A DNA stretch of 64,000 nt from positions 62,001 through 126,000 of the forward strand of contig NZ_JAETWA010000046.1 in the NCBI RefSeq assembly GCF_016774335.1. The letters run 5' to 3'. Below the pieces are notes generated by a model. That model was not told where the DNA came from and made no database searches. It saw nothing but the letters and a program-made list of their open reading frames with translations. The DNA is from Luteimonas saliphila. GTDB lineage: Bacteria > Pseudomonadota > Gammaproteobacteria > Xanthomonadales > Xanthomonadaceae. Within the stretch, counting starts at the first letter, position 1. The number at the start of each line of letters is the position of its first letter. Position numbers and translations under genes: made by a program. Positions 8,857 to 17,145 of this stretch are shown piece after piece.

Positions 8857-11249
8857 CACGCGGATGCGGGCGCCCCCGCCATGTCGGCGGCTGGCGGTGG
8901 TTGGTCCTGTTGCTGTTGCCGGTCATGCTGTCGCCGGCATGGGCCGACGGCCTGGTGTCCGTGCAACAGCATGCGTTTCCCGCATTGCCCGAGGGCGCCG
9001 ATGCGCGCACCCTGGTGGTGGTTGGCGGCCGACCGGTGGTGTCGGGACGCGGCCGGGCGTGGGCGCTCGATGCGGCCGGCGCCGCGTGGCGCCCGGCGAC
9101 GGTACCCGATGGCGGCGACGGACTGCGGCCCGCCGCGACCACCGACGCTGGCGCGCAGGCGTGGCGGCTGTGGGACGACGACGACGGCCTGCAGCGCATC
9201 GAGGCCCTCGCCTGGCAGGACGATGTCCTGCGGTCGACGCCGCTGGACCCGCCGCCGATCGCGATGCGACAGGCGCGTGCCGCGGTGCTCGCCGGCGCGC
9301 TGTATGTCGCCGGTGTCGACCGCCAGGGCGAACCGCAACTGTGGTCGTTGCCCCTCGACAGCGCGCGCGCCACGTGGCGGTCGCATGGCGGTTGGCCCGG
9401 CCAGGGCATCGCCGCGTCGCTAGTCACGCAGAAGTTCGCGCTGTACCTGGCCACCGATGCGGGCGAACTGTGGCAATGGGCTCCGGTGGACGGCTGGACG
9501 GCGCGCGGCCGGCTCCCGGCCGCGCTCGCCGCGGACGGGACCAAGCCGATCGGGCAGGCACACATCCTGTTCCTGCTGCGCGCATCGGGGATGCCGGATG
9601 GCGTGGAGCCCCGCCTGTTCCACACCATCACCGGCGCCTGGGCGCCTTTGCCGGCCACCGTCCCCGCCGACGCGCATGCGCTGGCGACATGGCGCAACGG
9701 CTGGCTGTGGAGTGGTCGCGACAACGTGGTGCGCGAGGCCCGGATCACCTCCGGCAAGCACCTGCTGGCGTGGCTGGACTGGCTGGTGATCGCGGTCTAC
9801 CTCGCCGGTGTAATGGGCATCGGCGTGTACTTCTACCGCAAGGACCAGACCGCGTCCGGCTCGGACTTCTTCGTCGGCGGCCGCAGCATTCCGTTCTGGG
9901 TGGCGGGCGTCAGCCTGTACGCCACCAACACCAGTTCGATCAGCTTCATCGCGATTCCCGCCAAGGCCTACGAGACCAACTGGCAGTACATGACCAACAA
10001 CCTGGTCGCGGTGCTGGGGCTGATGTTCGTCGCGGTGTGGATCGTCCCGTTGCTGCGCCGGCTGGACCTGATGAGCGTGTTCTCCTACCTGGAGACGCGT
10101 TTCCATCCGGCGATCCGCATGCTGGCCAGCGCCCTGGCCATCGCGATGCAGGTCGGCAGCCGCCTGAGCGTGATCCTGTTCCTGCCGGCGCTGGCGATCG
10201 CCACGATCACCGGCATCGACGTTGTCTGGAGCATCCTGATCATGGGCGTGTTCACCATCGCCTACACCGCGATGGGCGGCATGCGCGCGGTGGTGTGGAC
10301 CGACTTCGTGCAGGTGTTCGTGAAGATGGGCGGCGCGCTGTTCGCCATCGGCTTCATCGTCTGGTCGCTGGGCGGGGAGTTCGACGCCGTGCGCGAGGCC
10401 GTGGTCGACGAACGCAAGACGCAGCTGCTGGACTTCAGCTTCGACCTGACCAAGGCCACGGTCTGGGGCTTCATCTTCCTGGTGGTGTTCGACGTGGTGC
10501 TGACCTTTCCCAAGGACCAGGTGCTGATGCAACGCACGCTGTCCACCAGTTCTGACAAGGAGGCGGGCCGTTCGATCTGGATCTTCGCGGCGATGATGAT
10601 CCCCGGTGGCTTCATCTTCTACGGCATCGGGACCGCGTTGTGGATGTACTACCGCAACAACCCGGAACGCCTGGACCCGCTGCTGCCGATCGACGCGACC
10701 TTCCCGTTGTTCATCGCCGCGGAACTGCCGATGGGCGTGACCGGCCTGATCATCGCCGGCATCTTCGCCGCGGCGATGTCGACGCTGTCGAGCATCATCA
10801 ACAGCGTCGCAACACTGCTGTCGGTGGACTTCTACGGCAAGCTCGCGCGCAACCCCACCGACAGGGGCGGCGTGCGCTTCGCCGAATGGATGACGGTGGT
10901 CGTCGGGCTGGTCGGCATCGGACTGGCGCTGCTGCTGTCGCGCTACGACATCCACTCGCTGTTCGACGTGTCGATCGAGCTGGCCGGGCTGCTCGGCGGC
11001 GGGTTCGCGGGCGCTTACACGCTGGGCATGTTCACCCGACGCGCCAACTCGCCCGGGGTCGCCATCGGCGTCGCCAGCAGCATCGCGTTGACCTTGCTGG
11101 CATGGTCGTTCGACCTGGTGCATCCGTACTTCTACCTCGGCATCTCGATCATGCTGTGCATCGTGATCGGCTACCTGGCCAGCCTGTTCTTCCCGCCGCC
11201 GACGCGGTCGCTGGCGGGAATGACCATCCACACCCGCGTGCCGGCATGA
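8853..11249 (+). CDS. Na+:solute symporter with extracytoplasmic N-terminal domain
   Basis: 798 residues from a GTG that overlaps the upstream stop (GTGA). It has three parts: a signal peptide (LVLLLLPVMLSPAWADG), about 270 residues with kelch-like or propeller-like repeats (VVVGGRPVVSGRG, ARAAVLAGALYVAGVDRQGE, LWSLPLDSARATW), then from about residue 305 a sodium:solute symporter (SSS/SLC5) of about 13 membrane segments (FFVGGRSIPFWVAGVSLYATNTSS, the Na+-site region, and SIINSVATLLSVDFYGKL). An N-terminal kelch domain like this resembles NanM-type mutarotases, so it may capture or epimerise a sugar before import. The transport call is firm; the ligand and the domain's activity are inferred. 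Confidence 0.88.
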   Translation: MTRGCGRPRHVGGWRWLVLLLLPVMLSPAWADGLVSVQQHAFPALPEGADARTLVVVGGRPVVSGRGRAWALDAAGAAWRPATVPDGGDGLRPAATTDAGAQAWRLWDDDDGLQRIEALAWQDDVLRSTPLDPPPIAMRQARAAVLAGALYVAGVDRQGEPQLWSLPLDSARATWRSHGGWPGQGIAASLVTQKFALYLATDAGELWQWAPVDGWTARGRLPAALAADGTKPIGQAHILFLLRASGMPDGVEPRLFHTITGAWAPLPATVPADAHALATWRNGWLWSGRDNVVREARITSGKHLLAWLDWLVIAVYLAGVMGIGVYFYRKDQTASGSDFFVGGRSIPFWVAGVSLYATNTSSISFIAIPAKAYETNWQYMTNNLVAVLGLMFVAVWIVPLLRRLDLMSVFSYLETRFHPAIRMLASALAIAMQVGSRLSVILFLPALAIATITGIDVVWSILIMGVFTIAYTAMGGMRAVVWTDFVQVFVKMGGALFAIGFIVWSLGGEFDAVREAVVDERKTQLLDFSFDLTKATVWGFIFLVVFDVVLTFPKDQVLMQRTLSTSSDKEAGRSIWIFAAMMIPGGFIFYGIGTALWMYYRNNPERLDPLLPIDATFPLFIAAELPMGVTGLIIAGIFAAAMSTLSSIINSVATLLSVDFYGKLARNPTDRGGVRFAEWMTVVVGLVGIGLALLLSRYDIHSLFDVSIELAGLLGGGFAGAYTLGMFTRRANSPGVAIGVASSIALTLLAWSFDLVHPYFYLGISIMLCIVIGYLASLFFPPPTRSLAGMTIHTRVPA

Positions 11250-11344
11250 GCGCCCCGGGTGTGCTTTCATGGCGGGCCGATGACGCCGTGCGCGCGCTGC
11301 ACGACGATCGCGCAGTCCGGACAGGGGCAATGTAGGCGGTCATC

Positions 11345-12244
11345 GTGGATACCCAGTTCCTCAATACCTTCATCCACGTCGTGGACCGCGGCTCGATGGC
11401 TGCCGCCGCGCGGCATCTCAACATCACCCCCGCCGCGGTCGCGCAACAGATCCGGACGCTGGAACGCGAGCTCGGAGTGCCGTTGATCGCCCGCGCCGGG
11501 CGTACCGTCAGCGTGACCGAGGAAGGCGCGCGCATCCTGCAGCGCGCCCGCGACGTGCTGCGCGACGTGGCCGACCTGCGCAGCGTCGCGAACGACCGCA
11601 CGGCCGCGGGCGAACTGCGCCTGGGCGCGTGTCCCACCGCACTGGCGGGCATGCTGCCCGATGTGCTGGCGCGGATGGTGCGCAAGTTCCCGCTGATCAA
11701 CGTCTTCATCAAGCCCGGCTATTCCGCGGAACTGTATGCCGATGTCGAAGGCGGCGAACTGGATGCGGCCATCGTGCTGCAGGCCCCGTTCGCCCTGCCC
11801 AAGACCTGCAACTGGGAAGTGCTGCGCGAGGAGCCGCTGGTGGTGCTGGCGCCGGAGCGGCTCGCCCACTGCGACCCGCACGACCTGCTGCGCGACGAAC
11901 CCCTGATCCGCTACGACCGCCACCAGTGGGGTGGGCGCCAGGCGGACGAGTACCTGCGCCGCGTGGGCATCGTGCCGCGCGAACGTTTCGAGTTGAACGC
12001 CCTCAATGCGATCGCGGTGATGGTGGATCGTGGCCTGGGCGTCTCACTGGTGCCGGACTGGTCCGAGCCCTGGCCGGCCGGCGTGCGCGTCGCGCGCCTG
12101 CCGCTGCCCGAACCTTCCGAGCCGCGGCGGATGGGCATCGTGTGGTCGAACACCAGTGTCCGCAGCCGGCTGACGAATGCGCTGCGCGAAGAGTGCCGGC
12201 AGGTGGCAAGACGACGGGCCGGCGAAGCCGACCCGCACGACTGA
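11345..12244 (+). CDS. LysR-family transcriptional regulator
   Basis: 299 residues from a GTG. The N-terminal winged helix-turn-helix reads FIHVVDRGSMAAAARHLNIT, followed by PAAVAQQIRTLERELGVPLI, and a periplasmic-binding-protein-like effector domain follows (ELRLGACPTALAGMLPDVLA; LVPDW near the end). It lies 95 bp after the symporter and is followed, after a 246-bp AT-richer gap, by a TonB receptor on the same strand. It probably controls one or both of the flanking transport genes in response to a pathway intermediate. It is not divergent from its likely targets, unlike most LysR genes. Confidence 0.93.
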   Translation: MDTQFLNTFIHVVDRGSMAAAARHLNITPAAVAQQIRTLERELGVPLIARAGRTVSVTEEGARILQRARDVLRDVADLRSVANDRTAAGELRLGACPTALAGMLPDVLARMVRKFPLINVFIKPGYSAELYADVEGGELDAAIVLQAPFALPKTCNWEVLREEPLVVLAPERLAHCDPHDLLRDEPLIRYDRHQWGGRQADEYLRRVGIVPRERFELNALNAIAVMVDRGLGVSLVPDWSEPWPAGVRVARLPLPEPSEPRRMGIVWSNTSVRSRLTNALREECRQVARRRAGEADPHD

Positions 12245-12490
12245 GCCGGAGTTGGTGCAACGCAACAAATATTTGCTGTGGTCGTAAGCAATAAAAACTA
12301 GCGTCTGAACATACCGCCCGCCAGTTCATTCGCGTCCTGGCGACGCATAGTCTTCCGTGCAATGTCGCGCGGTGGCGCCATGCGAAGCGGCAGCACGGGG
12401 ACGGCTGGTGGATGAGGACACGGCCCCGCCCGGACGACTCAAAACAGCAACCGGTGCACGAGCGCCGGAACCAATCGACGAGGCTCTTCC
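12245..12490. promoter_or_regulatory. AT-rich intergenic region before TonB receptor
   Basis: This 246-bp gap contains an unusually AT-rich stretch (about 12260-12310) in an otherwise GC-rich window. At 12266-12275 it holds the perfect palindrome CAAATATTTG, and it ends near ATAAAAACTAG. This fits a promoter and regulator-binding region for the receptor gene at 12491, possibly for the adjacent LysR protein. No gene is visible here, and the exact -35 and -10 could not be placed. Confidence 0.4.
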
Positions 12491-14767
12491 ATGATCAAGC
12501 CACTTTCCGCCGCGGTCGCCCTGGCGATCGCGTCCAGCCTGCTGGGCACGCCCGTCCTCGCGCAGGACACCAGTACCGATGAGCAGGACGACAGCGGGGA
12601 GCAGGCGACAAGGCTCGATTCCGTCATCGTCACGGGGACGCGCGCGCCGAAATCCATCGACCGGATCCCGGGTGCGATCTCGGTGGTGTCGACCGAGGAG
12701 ATCAAGCACACGTTGTCGCTGACCGAGGACGCCACCGCGGTACTGGCGCGCACCGTGCCGGGTTACTCGGAAGCCTCGCAGGCGATGAGCAATACCGGCG
12801 AGAACCTGCGCGGCCGCGTCGCGTTGCGCCTGTTCGACGGCGTACCGCAGGGCTCGCCGCTACGCGAAGGCACCCGCAACGCCACCTTTACCGACATGGG
12901 CATCGTCGACCGGATCGAGGTCATCAACGGCCCGTCGGCCTCGGAGGGCATCGGTGCCGCAGGCGGCATCATCAACTACATCTCGGCGATGCCGCGCGAG
13001 GACGGCAGCCAGTTCCGCCTGCTGACGCGCTACTCCAGCCAGTTCGAGGACGACAGCGCCGGCTGGAAGGTCGGCATGAACTACATGTACAAGCAGGACA
13101 ACTTCGATGCCGTGGTCGGCCTGTCGCGAATCGAGCGTGGCATGGGCTATGACGCCGACGGCGTCAGGCTGGGCATGAACACCAGTGGCTCTCTGCACGA
13201 CTCGGTCGCCAACAACCTGTTCCTCAAGGCCGGCTTCAACTTCGGCGAGATGGGCGAGAAGCGTCTGCAGGCGAGCTACAGCGACTTCAGGATCGAGGGT
13301 AACGGCAACTACATCCAGGTCGACGGCTGCCGCTACGAACCCGGTTGGTGCGAGGATCCGCGCCCGAACACCTCCGAGCGCGGCAACCTGTTCGGCACCA
13401 GGGCGGAGTTCAACGATTTCCGCCAGCTCAACGTGCTCTATACCGATGGCGATTTCCTCGACGGCACGCTGGTGCTCAACACCTACTGGGCCGACCAGGC
13501 GATGCGCTATCCGCCGGAGAACGGCTCCGATCGCCAGGACCCGCTGATTCCGCCCAATGGGCCCGATGGCACGATCTGGGACCAGTCCGAGATCAACTCC
13601 GACAAGCGCGGACTGCGGGTGTCGTGGACGCGCCCCGACCTGTTCAATGTCGCCGGGCTGGAGCTGCACGCGGGCATCGACTGGGTGAAGGACACCGCGG
13701 ACCAGCGCCTGGCGCTGACCGACCGGGTGTGGGTGCCGCCGATGGAATACACCAGCCTGGCGCCGTATGCACAGCTGAACTACGACGTCGGCCCCGTCAC
13801 CCTGAGCGCCGGCCTTCGCCGCGAGGATGGCGAACTGTCCGTCGACGACTACACCACGACCTGGTTCCGGGACCGGCGCTTCGTCGAAGGCGGCGAGCTC
13901 ACCTACACCGAGAACCTGCACAACCTGGGGGCCATCTGGCGCATCTCGGACCAGTGGTCGGTGTTCGCCGCGTATGGCGAAGGCTTCGGCCTGCCGAATG
14001 TGGGCATCCCGCTGCGCAACATCTCCTGTCCCGACGATCCGGACGACACCAAGCCCGATGGTTGCCCGGCTGATCCGCCCGCTCGCGTCGATGAAACCTT
14101 CCGCGAACTCGCGGCGGTGGTGGTGGACAACCGCGAGATCGGCGTGAACTGGCGCGGCCGCAACGCCTCGTTCGGCGCGTCCTACTACGATTCGCGCTCC
14201 GACTACGGCAGCTCGTACGTGATCGATCCCGAGACCGACGACTACGTGCTGTTCCGTGCGCCGACCCGCATCAAGGGGTTCGAGATGACGGCCGACTGGA
14301 ACATCAACGATGCGTGGAAGGTCACCGCGCTGTACTCGACCATCGACGGCAAGACCTCGTTCTGGTCCTCGGATGCGAGGGGGCGGTACGACGCGGGTGG
14401 GCTGAACAGGCCGATGGGCGCCCTGGACACCAATCCCGACAAGGTCGCGCTTTCGGTGCGCTGGAAGTTCTCGCCGCAGGGCGACGTGACCCTGGGCTCG
14501 ACGACGCTGCTGTCGCGCGAGTTGAGCGGCAGCGACGTGCGCGAGTTCGACGGCGCGACGTTCAGCTACCAGGAGAGCACCACCGGCTACACGCTGTTCG
14601 ATCTCGGCGCCAACTACCGGGTGAAGAGGGTCGGCCGCTTCTCGATCGGCATCGAGAACCTGTTGAACAAGCAGTACGTCCTGACCTGGTCGCAGGTGCC
14701 GGGCTGGCGGAACTACTGGGCCGGGCGCGGACGGATGTATTCGTTGACCTACGAGTACACGTTCTGA
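12491..14767 (+). CDS. TonB-dependent receptor
   Basis: 758 residues with signal peptide (AVALAIASSLLGTPVLAQ), a short acidic linker, a plug domain (SVIVTGTRAPKSIDRIPGAISVV; IDRIEVINGPSASEGIGAAGGIINYI) and a beta-barrel ending in LTYEYTF. The plug and the TGYTLFDLGANYRVK and LNKQYVLTWSQVPGW segments resemble siderophore-type receptors. Its place among sugar and acyl-CoA genes makes a plant- or biopolymer-derived ligand just as plausible. A weak hairpin (14781-14805, GTCCGGACCC with GGGTGCGGAC) without a T tract follows the stop. Confidence 0.93.
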   Translation: MIKPLSAAVALAIASSLLGTPVLAQDTSTDEQDDSGEQATRLDSVIVTGTRAPKSIDRIPGAISVVSTEEIKHTLSLTEDATAVLARTVPGYSEASQAMSNTGENLRGRVALRLFDGVPQGSPLREGTRNATFTDMGIVDRIEVINGPSASEGIGAAGGIINYISAMPREDGSQFRLLTRYSSQFEDDSAGWKVGMNYMYKQDNFDAVVGLSRIERGMGYDADGVRLGMNTSGSLHDSVANNLFLKAGFNFGEMGEKRLQASYSDFRIEGNGNYIQVDGCRYEPGWCEDPRPNTSERGNLFGTRAEFNDFRQLNVLYTDGDFLDGTLVLNTYWADQAMRYPPENGSDRQDPLIPPNGPDGTIWDQSEINSDKRGLRVSWTRPDLFNVAGLELHAGIDWVKDTADQRLALTDRVWVPPMEYTSLAPYAQLNYDVGPVTLSAGLRREDGELSVDDYTTTWFRDRRFVEGGELTYTENLHNLGAIWRISDQWSVFAAYGEGFGLPNVGIPLRNISCPDDPDDTKPDGCPADPPARVDETFRELAAVVVDNREIGVNWRGRNASFGASYYDSRSDYGSSYVIDPETDDYVLFRAPTRIKGFEMTADWNINDAWKVTALYSTIDGKTSFWSSDARGRYDAGGLNRPMGALDTNPDKVALSVRWKFSPQGDVTLGSTTLLSRELSGSDVREFDGATFSYQESTTGYTLFDLGANYRVKRVGRFSIGIENLLNKQYVLTWSQVPGWRNYWAGRGRMYSLTYEYTF

Positions 14768-14846
14768 TCGTGGTCGTGATGTCCGGACCCTGTCTGGGTG
14801 CGGACGCGGCGCAGGCGCGTTCCCGCCGCCTGGCATGGAGGGCGGG

Positions 14847-16166
14847 ATGACCTTGACGAAAGACGACGTGGCTCGTGGACCCCGGAGGATGTGCGTGACC
14901 TGGTTGCATCGCGTCGCCCGACTCTCGGTCCCGATCGCGCTGTTCGTCGCGATGGCGCCTGTTCCAGCGGCTCCCGGGCATGCCTCCCTCCAGCATCCCG
15001 GGATGCCGCATTCGCCGACGCAGATGCGTGCGGAGGCATGGTTGCGGAAGCACGTCGTGGAAGCCGGATACCCGGGCGCGCGCATGCTGGTGCTGCACGG
15101 CGAGGAGGTGGTGGCGGACGTGGCGTTGGGCCACGCCGACATCGCCGGCACGCGCCCGCTACGTGGCGACGCCATCTTCCGCATCCATTCGATGACCAAG
15201 CCGGTGGTGTCGGCCGCGGCGTTGCGGCTTGTCGATGAAGGCCACGCCACGCTGGACGATCCGGTATCGAGGCATCTGCCGGGTCTTGCCGACTGGCAGG
15301 TCATGGAGGCCGACGGCCGGCTGCGCGAACCGCTGCGACCGCCGACGATCCGGCACCTGTTGACGCACACGGCCGGTTTCCCGGTGTCGGAAGGCGAACC
15401 GCTGCGTCGCCGCGAAGCTGCGGCGATCGAAGAAAGCGCCACGCTGGCCGACTACGTCGAACGCCTGCAAGGAGTGCCGCTGGAGCGCGACCCCGGCACG
15501 CGGTTCACCTACGACAGCGCGGCCACCGAGATCCTTGGACGGCTGGTGGAAGTGTGGAGCGGGCAGCCGCTAGATGCGTACCTGCGCGACACGTTCTTCG
15601 TGCCGCTGGGGATGGTCGACACCGGCTTCGAAGTCCCGGTCCAAGAGCGCGGTCGCGTGGTGGAACTCAGCCGCGCCGATGCGCAGGGACGACTGGTGCT
15701 GGCGGACGAATCGCACGCGCGCAATCCCGGTACGCGCCTGCGTCCCTACACCGGCGCCGCGGGCGGCCTGTACTCCACGGCGGCGGACTACCTGGCGTTC
15801 GCGCGCCTGCTGCGCGATCGCGGCAGCGCCGGAGGAAGGCGGCTGCTGCCGACGCGACTCGTGGACGAGATGTTCCGCGACCAGCTCGCGCCCATGGGCG
15901 TGGAGCCTGCGTACATCGACGAAACACCCGGACGCGGCTTCGGCCTGGGCGTCTCGGTGCTGCTCGATCCGGCGGCGCTGGGGCGCGAAGGCGCGGCAGG
16001 CCAGGTCGGCTGGACCGGCGCCGGGTCGACGTACTTCGTGATCGATCCGGCGACGCGCACGGTTGCGGTCCTGTTGCTGCAGCACCTGCCCTCGGGCGAA
16101 CCCGGCGACCTGCCGCGTGTCGCGACTGCCTTCTACAACCAGGTGCAGCAGGCGGTCGCGCCATGA
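14847..16166 (+). CDS. Serine hydrolase, class C beta-lactamase/esterase family
   Basis: 439 residues with a signal peptide (VPIALFVAMAPVPAAPGHAS). The serine hydrolase S-x-x-K motif is SMTK (Ser115-Lys118) in IHSMTKPVVS; the second motif position reads YDS (Tyr222) where class C enzymes have Y-x-N; HTAGFPV and GAAGGLYSTAADYLAF are typical of the EstB/beta-lactamase family. The ATG at 14847 is preceded by GGAGGGCGGG; other in-frame ATGs lie at 14835 and 14890. The product should be a secreted esterase, amidase or D-aminopeptidase-like enzyme. Its stop overlaps the kinase start (ATGA), so the two are coupled, which is unusual for a lactamase-like enzyme and suggests a deacylase in a sugar pathway. 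Confidence 0.85.
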   Translation: MTLTKDDVARGPRRMCVTWLHRVARLSVPIALFVAMAPVPAAPGHASLQHPGMPHSPTQMRAEAWLRKHVVEAGYPGARMLVLHGEEVVADVALGHADIAGTRPLRGDAIFRIHSMTKPVVSAAALRLVDEGHATLDDPVSRHLPGLADWQVMEADGRLREPLRPPTIRHLLTHTAGFPVSEGEPLRRREAAAIEESATLADYVERLQGVPLERDPGTRFTYDSAATEILGRLVEVWSGQPLDAYLRDTFFVPLGMVDTGFEVPVQERGRVVELSRADAQGRLVLADESHARNPGTRLRPYTGAAGGLYSTAADYLAFARLLRDRGSAGGRRLLPTRLVDEMFRDQLAPMGVEPAYIDETPGRGFGLGVSVLLDPAALGREGAAGQVGWTGAGSTYFVIDPATRTVAVLLLQHLPSGEPGDLPRVATAFYNQVQQAVAP

Positions 16167-17101
16167 CGCCCGCATCCGCCATCCTGGTCGCCGGATCGGC
16201 CAACCTCGACTTCGTCGTGCGCGCCGAGCGCATCCCGGCGCCGGGCGAAACGGTACTCGGTCGCGACTTCAGCACGTACCCCGGGGGCAAGGGTGCCAAC
16301 CAGGCGGTGGCCGCCGCGCGCGCGGGCGACGCAGGCGTGCGCATGCTGGTCGCACTGGGCGACGACGATGCGGCCCGCATGCTCGAACGTTCGCTGCAGG
16401 ACGCCGGCGTCGCCCTCGATATCCGCCGCCAGCCGCAACGGCCCACGGGCGCGGCGTTCATCTGCATTTCCGACGCCGCCGACAATGCGATCACGGTGGC
16501 GCCGGGCGCGAACGACGCGCTGGCGCCCGGCGACCTGCCTTCGCTCGAGGGTATCGACTACCTGCTGTTACAACTGGAGACGCCGCTCGCCAGCGTGGTC
16601 GCGTACGCGGAACAGGCGCGCGCAGCGGGCGTGAGCGTCGTGCTCAACGCCGCGCCGGCGCGCGCGCTGCCGTCGCGCCTGCTCGACGCCGTCGACGTGC
16701 TGGTGGTCAACGAGGGCGAACTGGCGATGCTGGCCGGCGATGCCGCGAGCGTGGCCGAATCGCTGCGAAGGGTCGCGGTCGCGTGCGTGGTGGTGACGCT
16801 GGGCGGAGCCGGGTGCGTGGCGCGCGACGGCGACCGTCTCCACCTGCAGCCGGCGTTCGCGGTCGATGCGATCGATACCACGGCGGCAGGCGACACATTC
16901 TGCGGGGCCCTGGTCGCCGCACTTGCGCGGGGCGAGGCGTTGCCGGCGGCACTGCGCGACGCCAGCGCGGCATCGGCGTTGGCATGCACCGCGCTCGGCG
17001 CGCAATCGAGCATTCCTTCCCGTGAGGCCGTGCTGTCGCTGCTGGAGGCCGGCGACGATCCTGCCGCCCATGTCGCGCTCGCGTTACGCTGCGGTCTGTA
17101 G
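16163..17101 (+). CDS. Ribokinase-like PfkB sugar kinase
   Basis: 312 residues. It shows the ribokinase N-terminal motif (GSANLDFVVRAERIPAPGET, then PGGKGANQAVAAAR) and the C-terminal catalytic motif DTTAAGDTFCGAL, in which Asp244 would be the base. Ribokinases phosphorylate ribose or related furanoses at O5; the close ribokinase resemblance and the neighbouring arabinofuranosidase-type GH127 suggest a pentose substrate, by inference. The ATG overlaps the TGA of the preceding hydrolase gene. Confidence 0.9.
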   Translation: MTPASAILVAGSANLDFVVRAERIPAPGETVLGRDFSTYPGGKGANQAVAAARAGDAGVRMLVALGDDDAARMLERSLQDAGVALDIRRQPQRPTGAAFICISDAADNAITVAPGANDALAPGDLPSLEGIDYLLLQLETPLASVVAYAEQARAAGVSVVLNAAPARALPSRLLDAVDVLVVNEGELAMLAGDAASVAESLRRVAVACVVVTLGGAGCVARDGDRLHLQPAFAVDAIDTTAAGDTFCGALVAALARGEALPAALRDASAASALACTALGAQSSIPSREAVLSLLEAGDDPAAHVALALRCGL

Positions 17102-17145
17102 ATCGCCAAGATCCGGCCGCCCGGCATTCCCCCAGATTCGACGCA

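Noticed and set aside
14781-14805. Terminator after the second TonB receptor
   Set aside because: A hairpin (GTCCGGACCC / GGGTGCGGAC) exists but is interrupted and has no T tract, so it is not listed as a feature.
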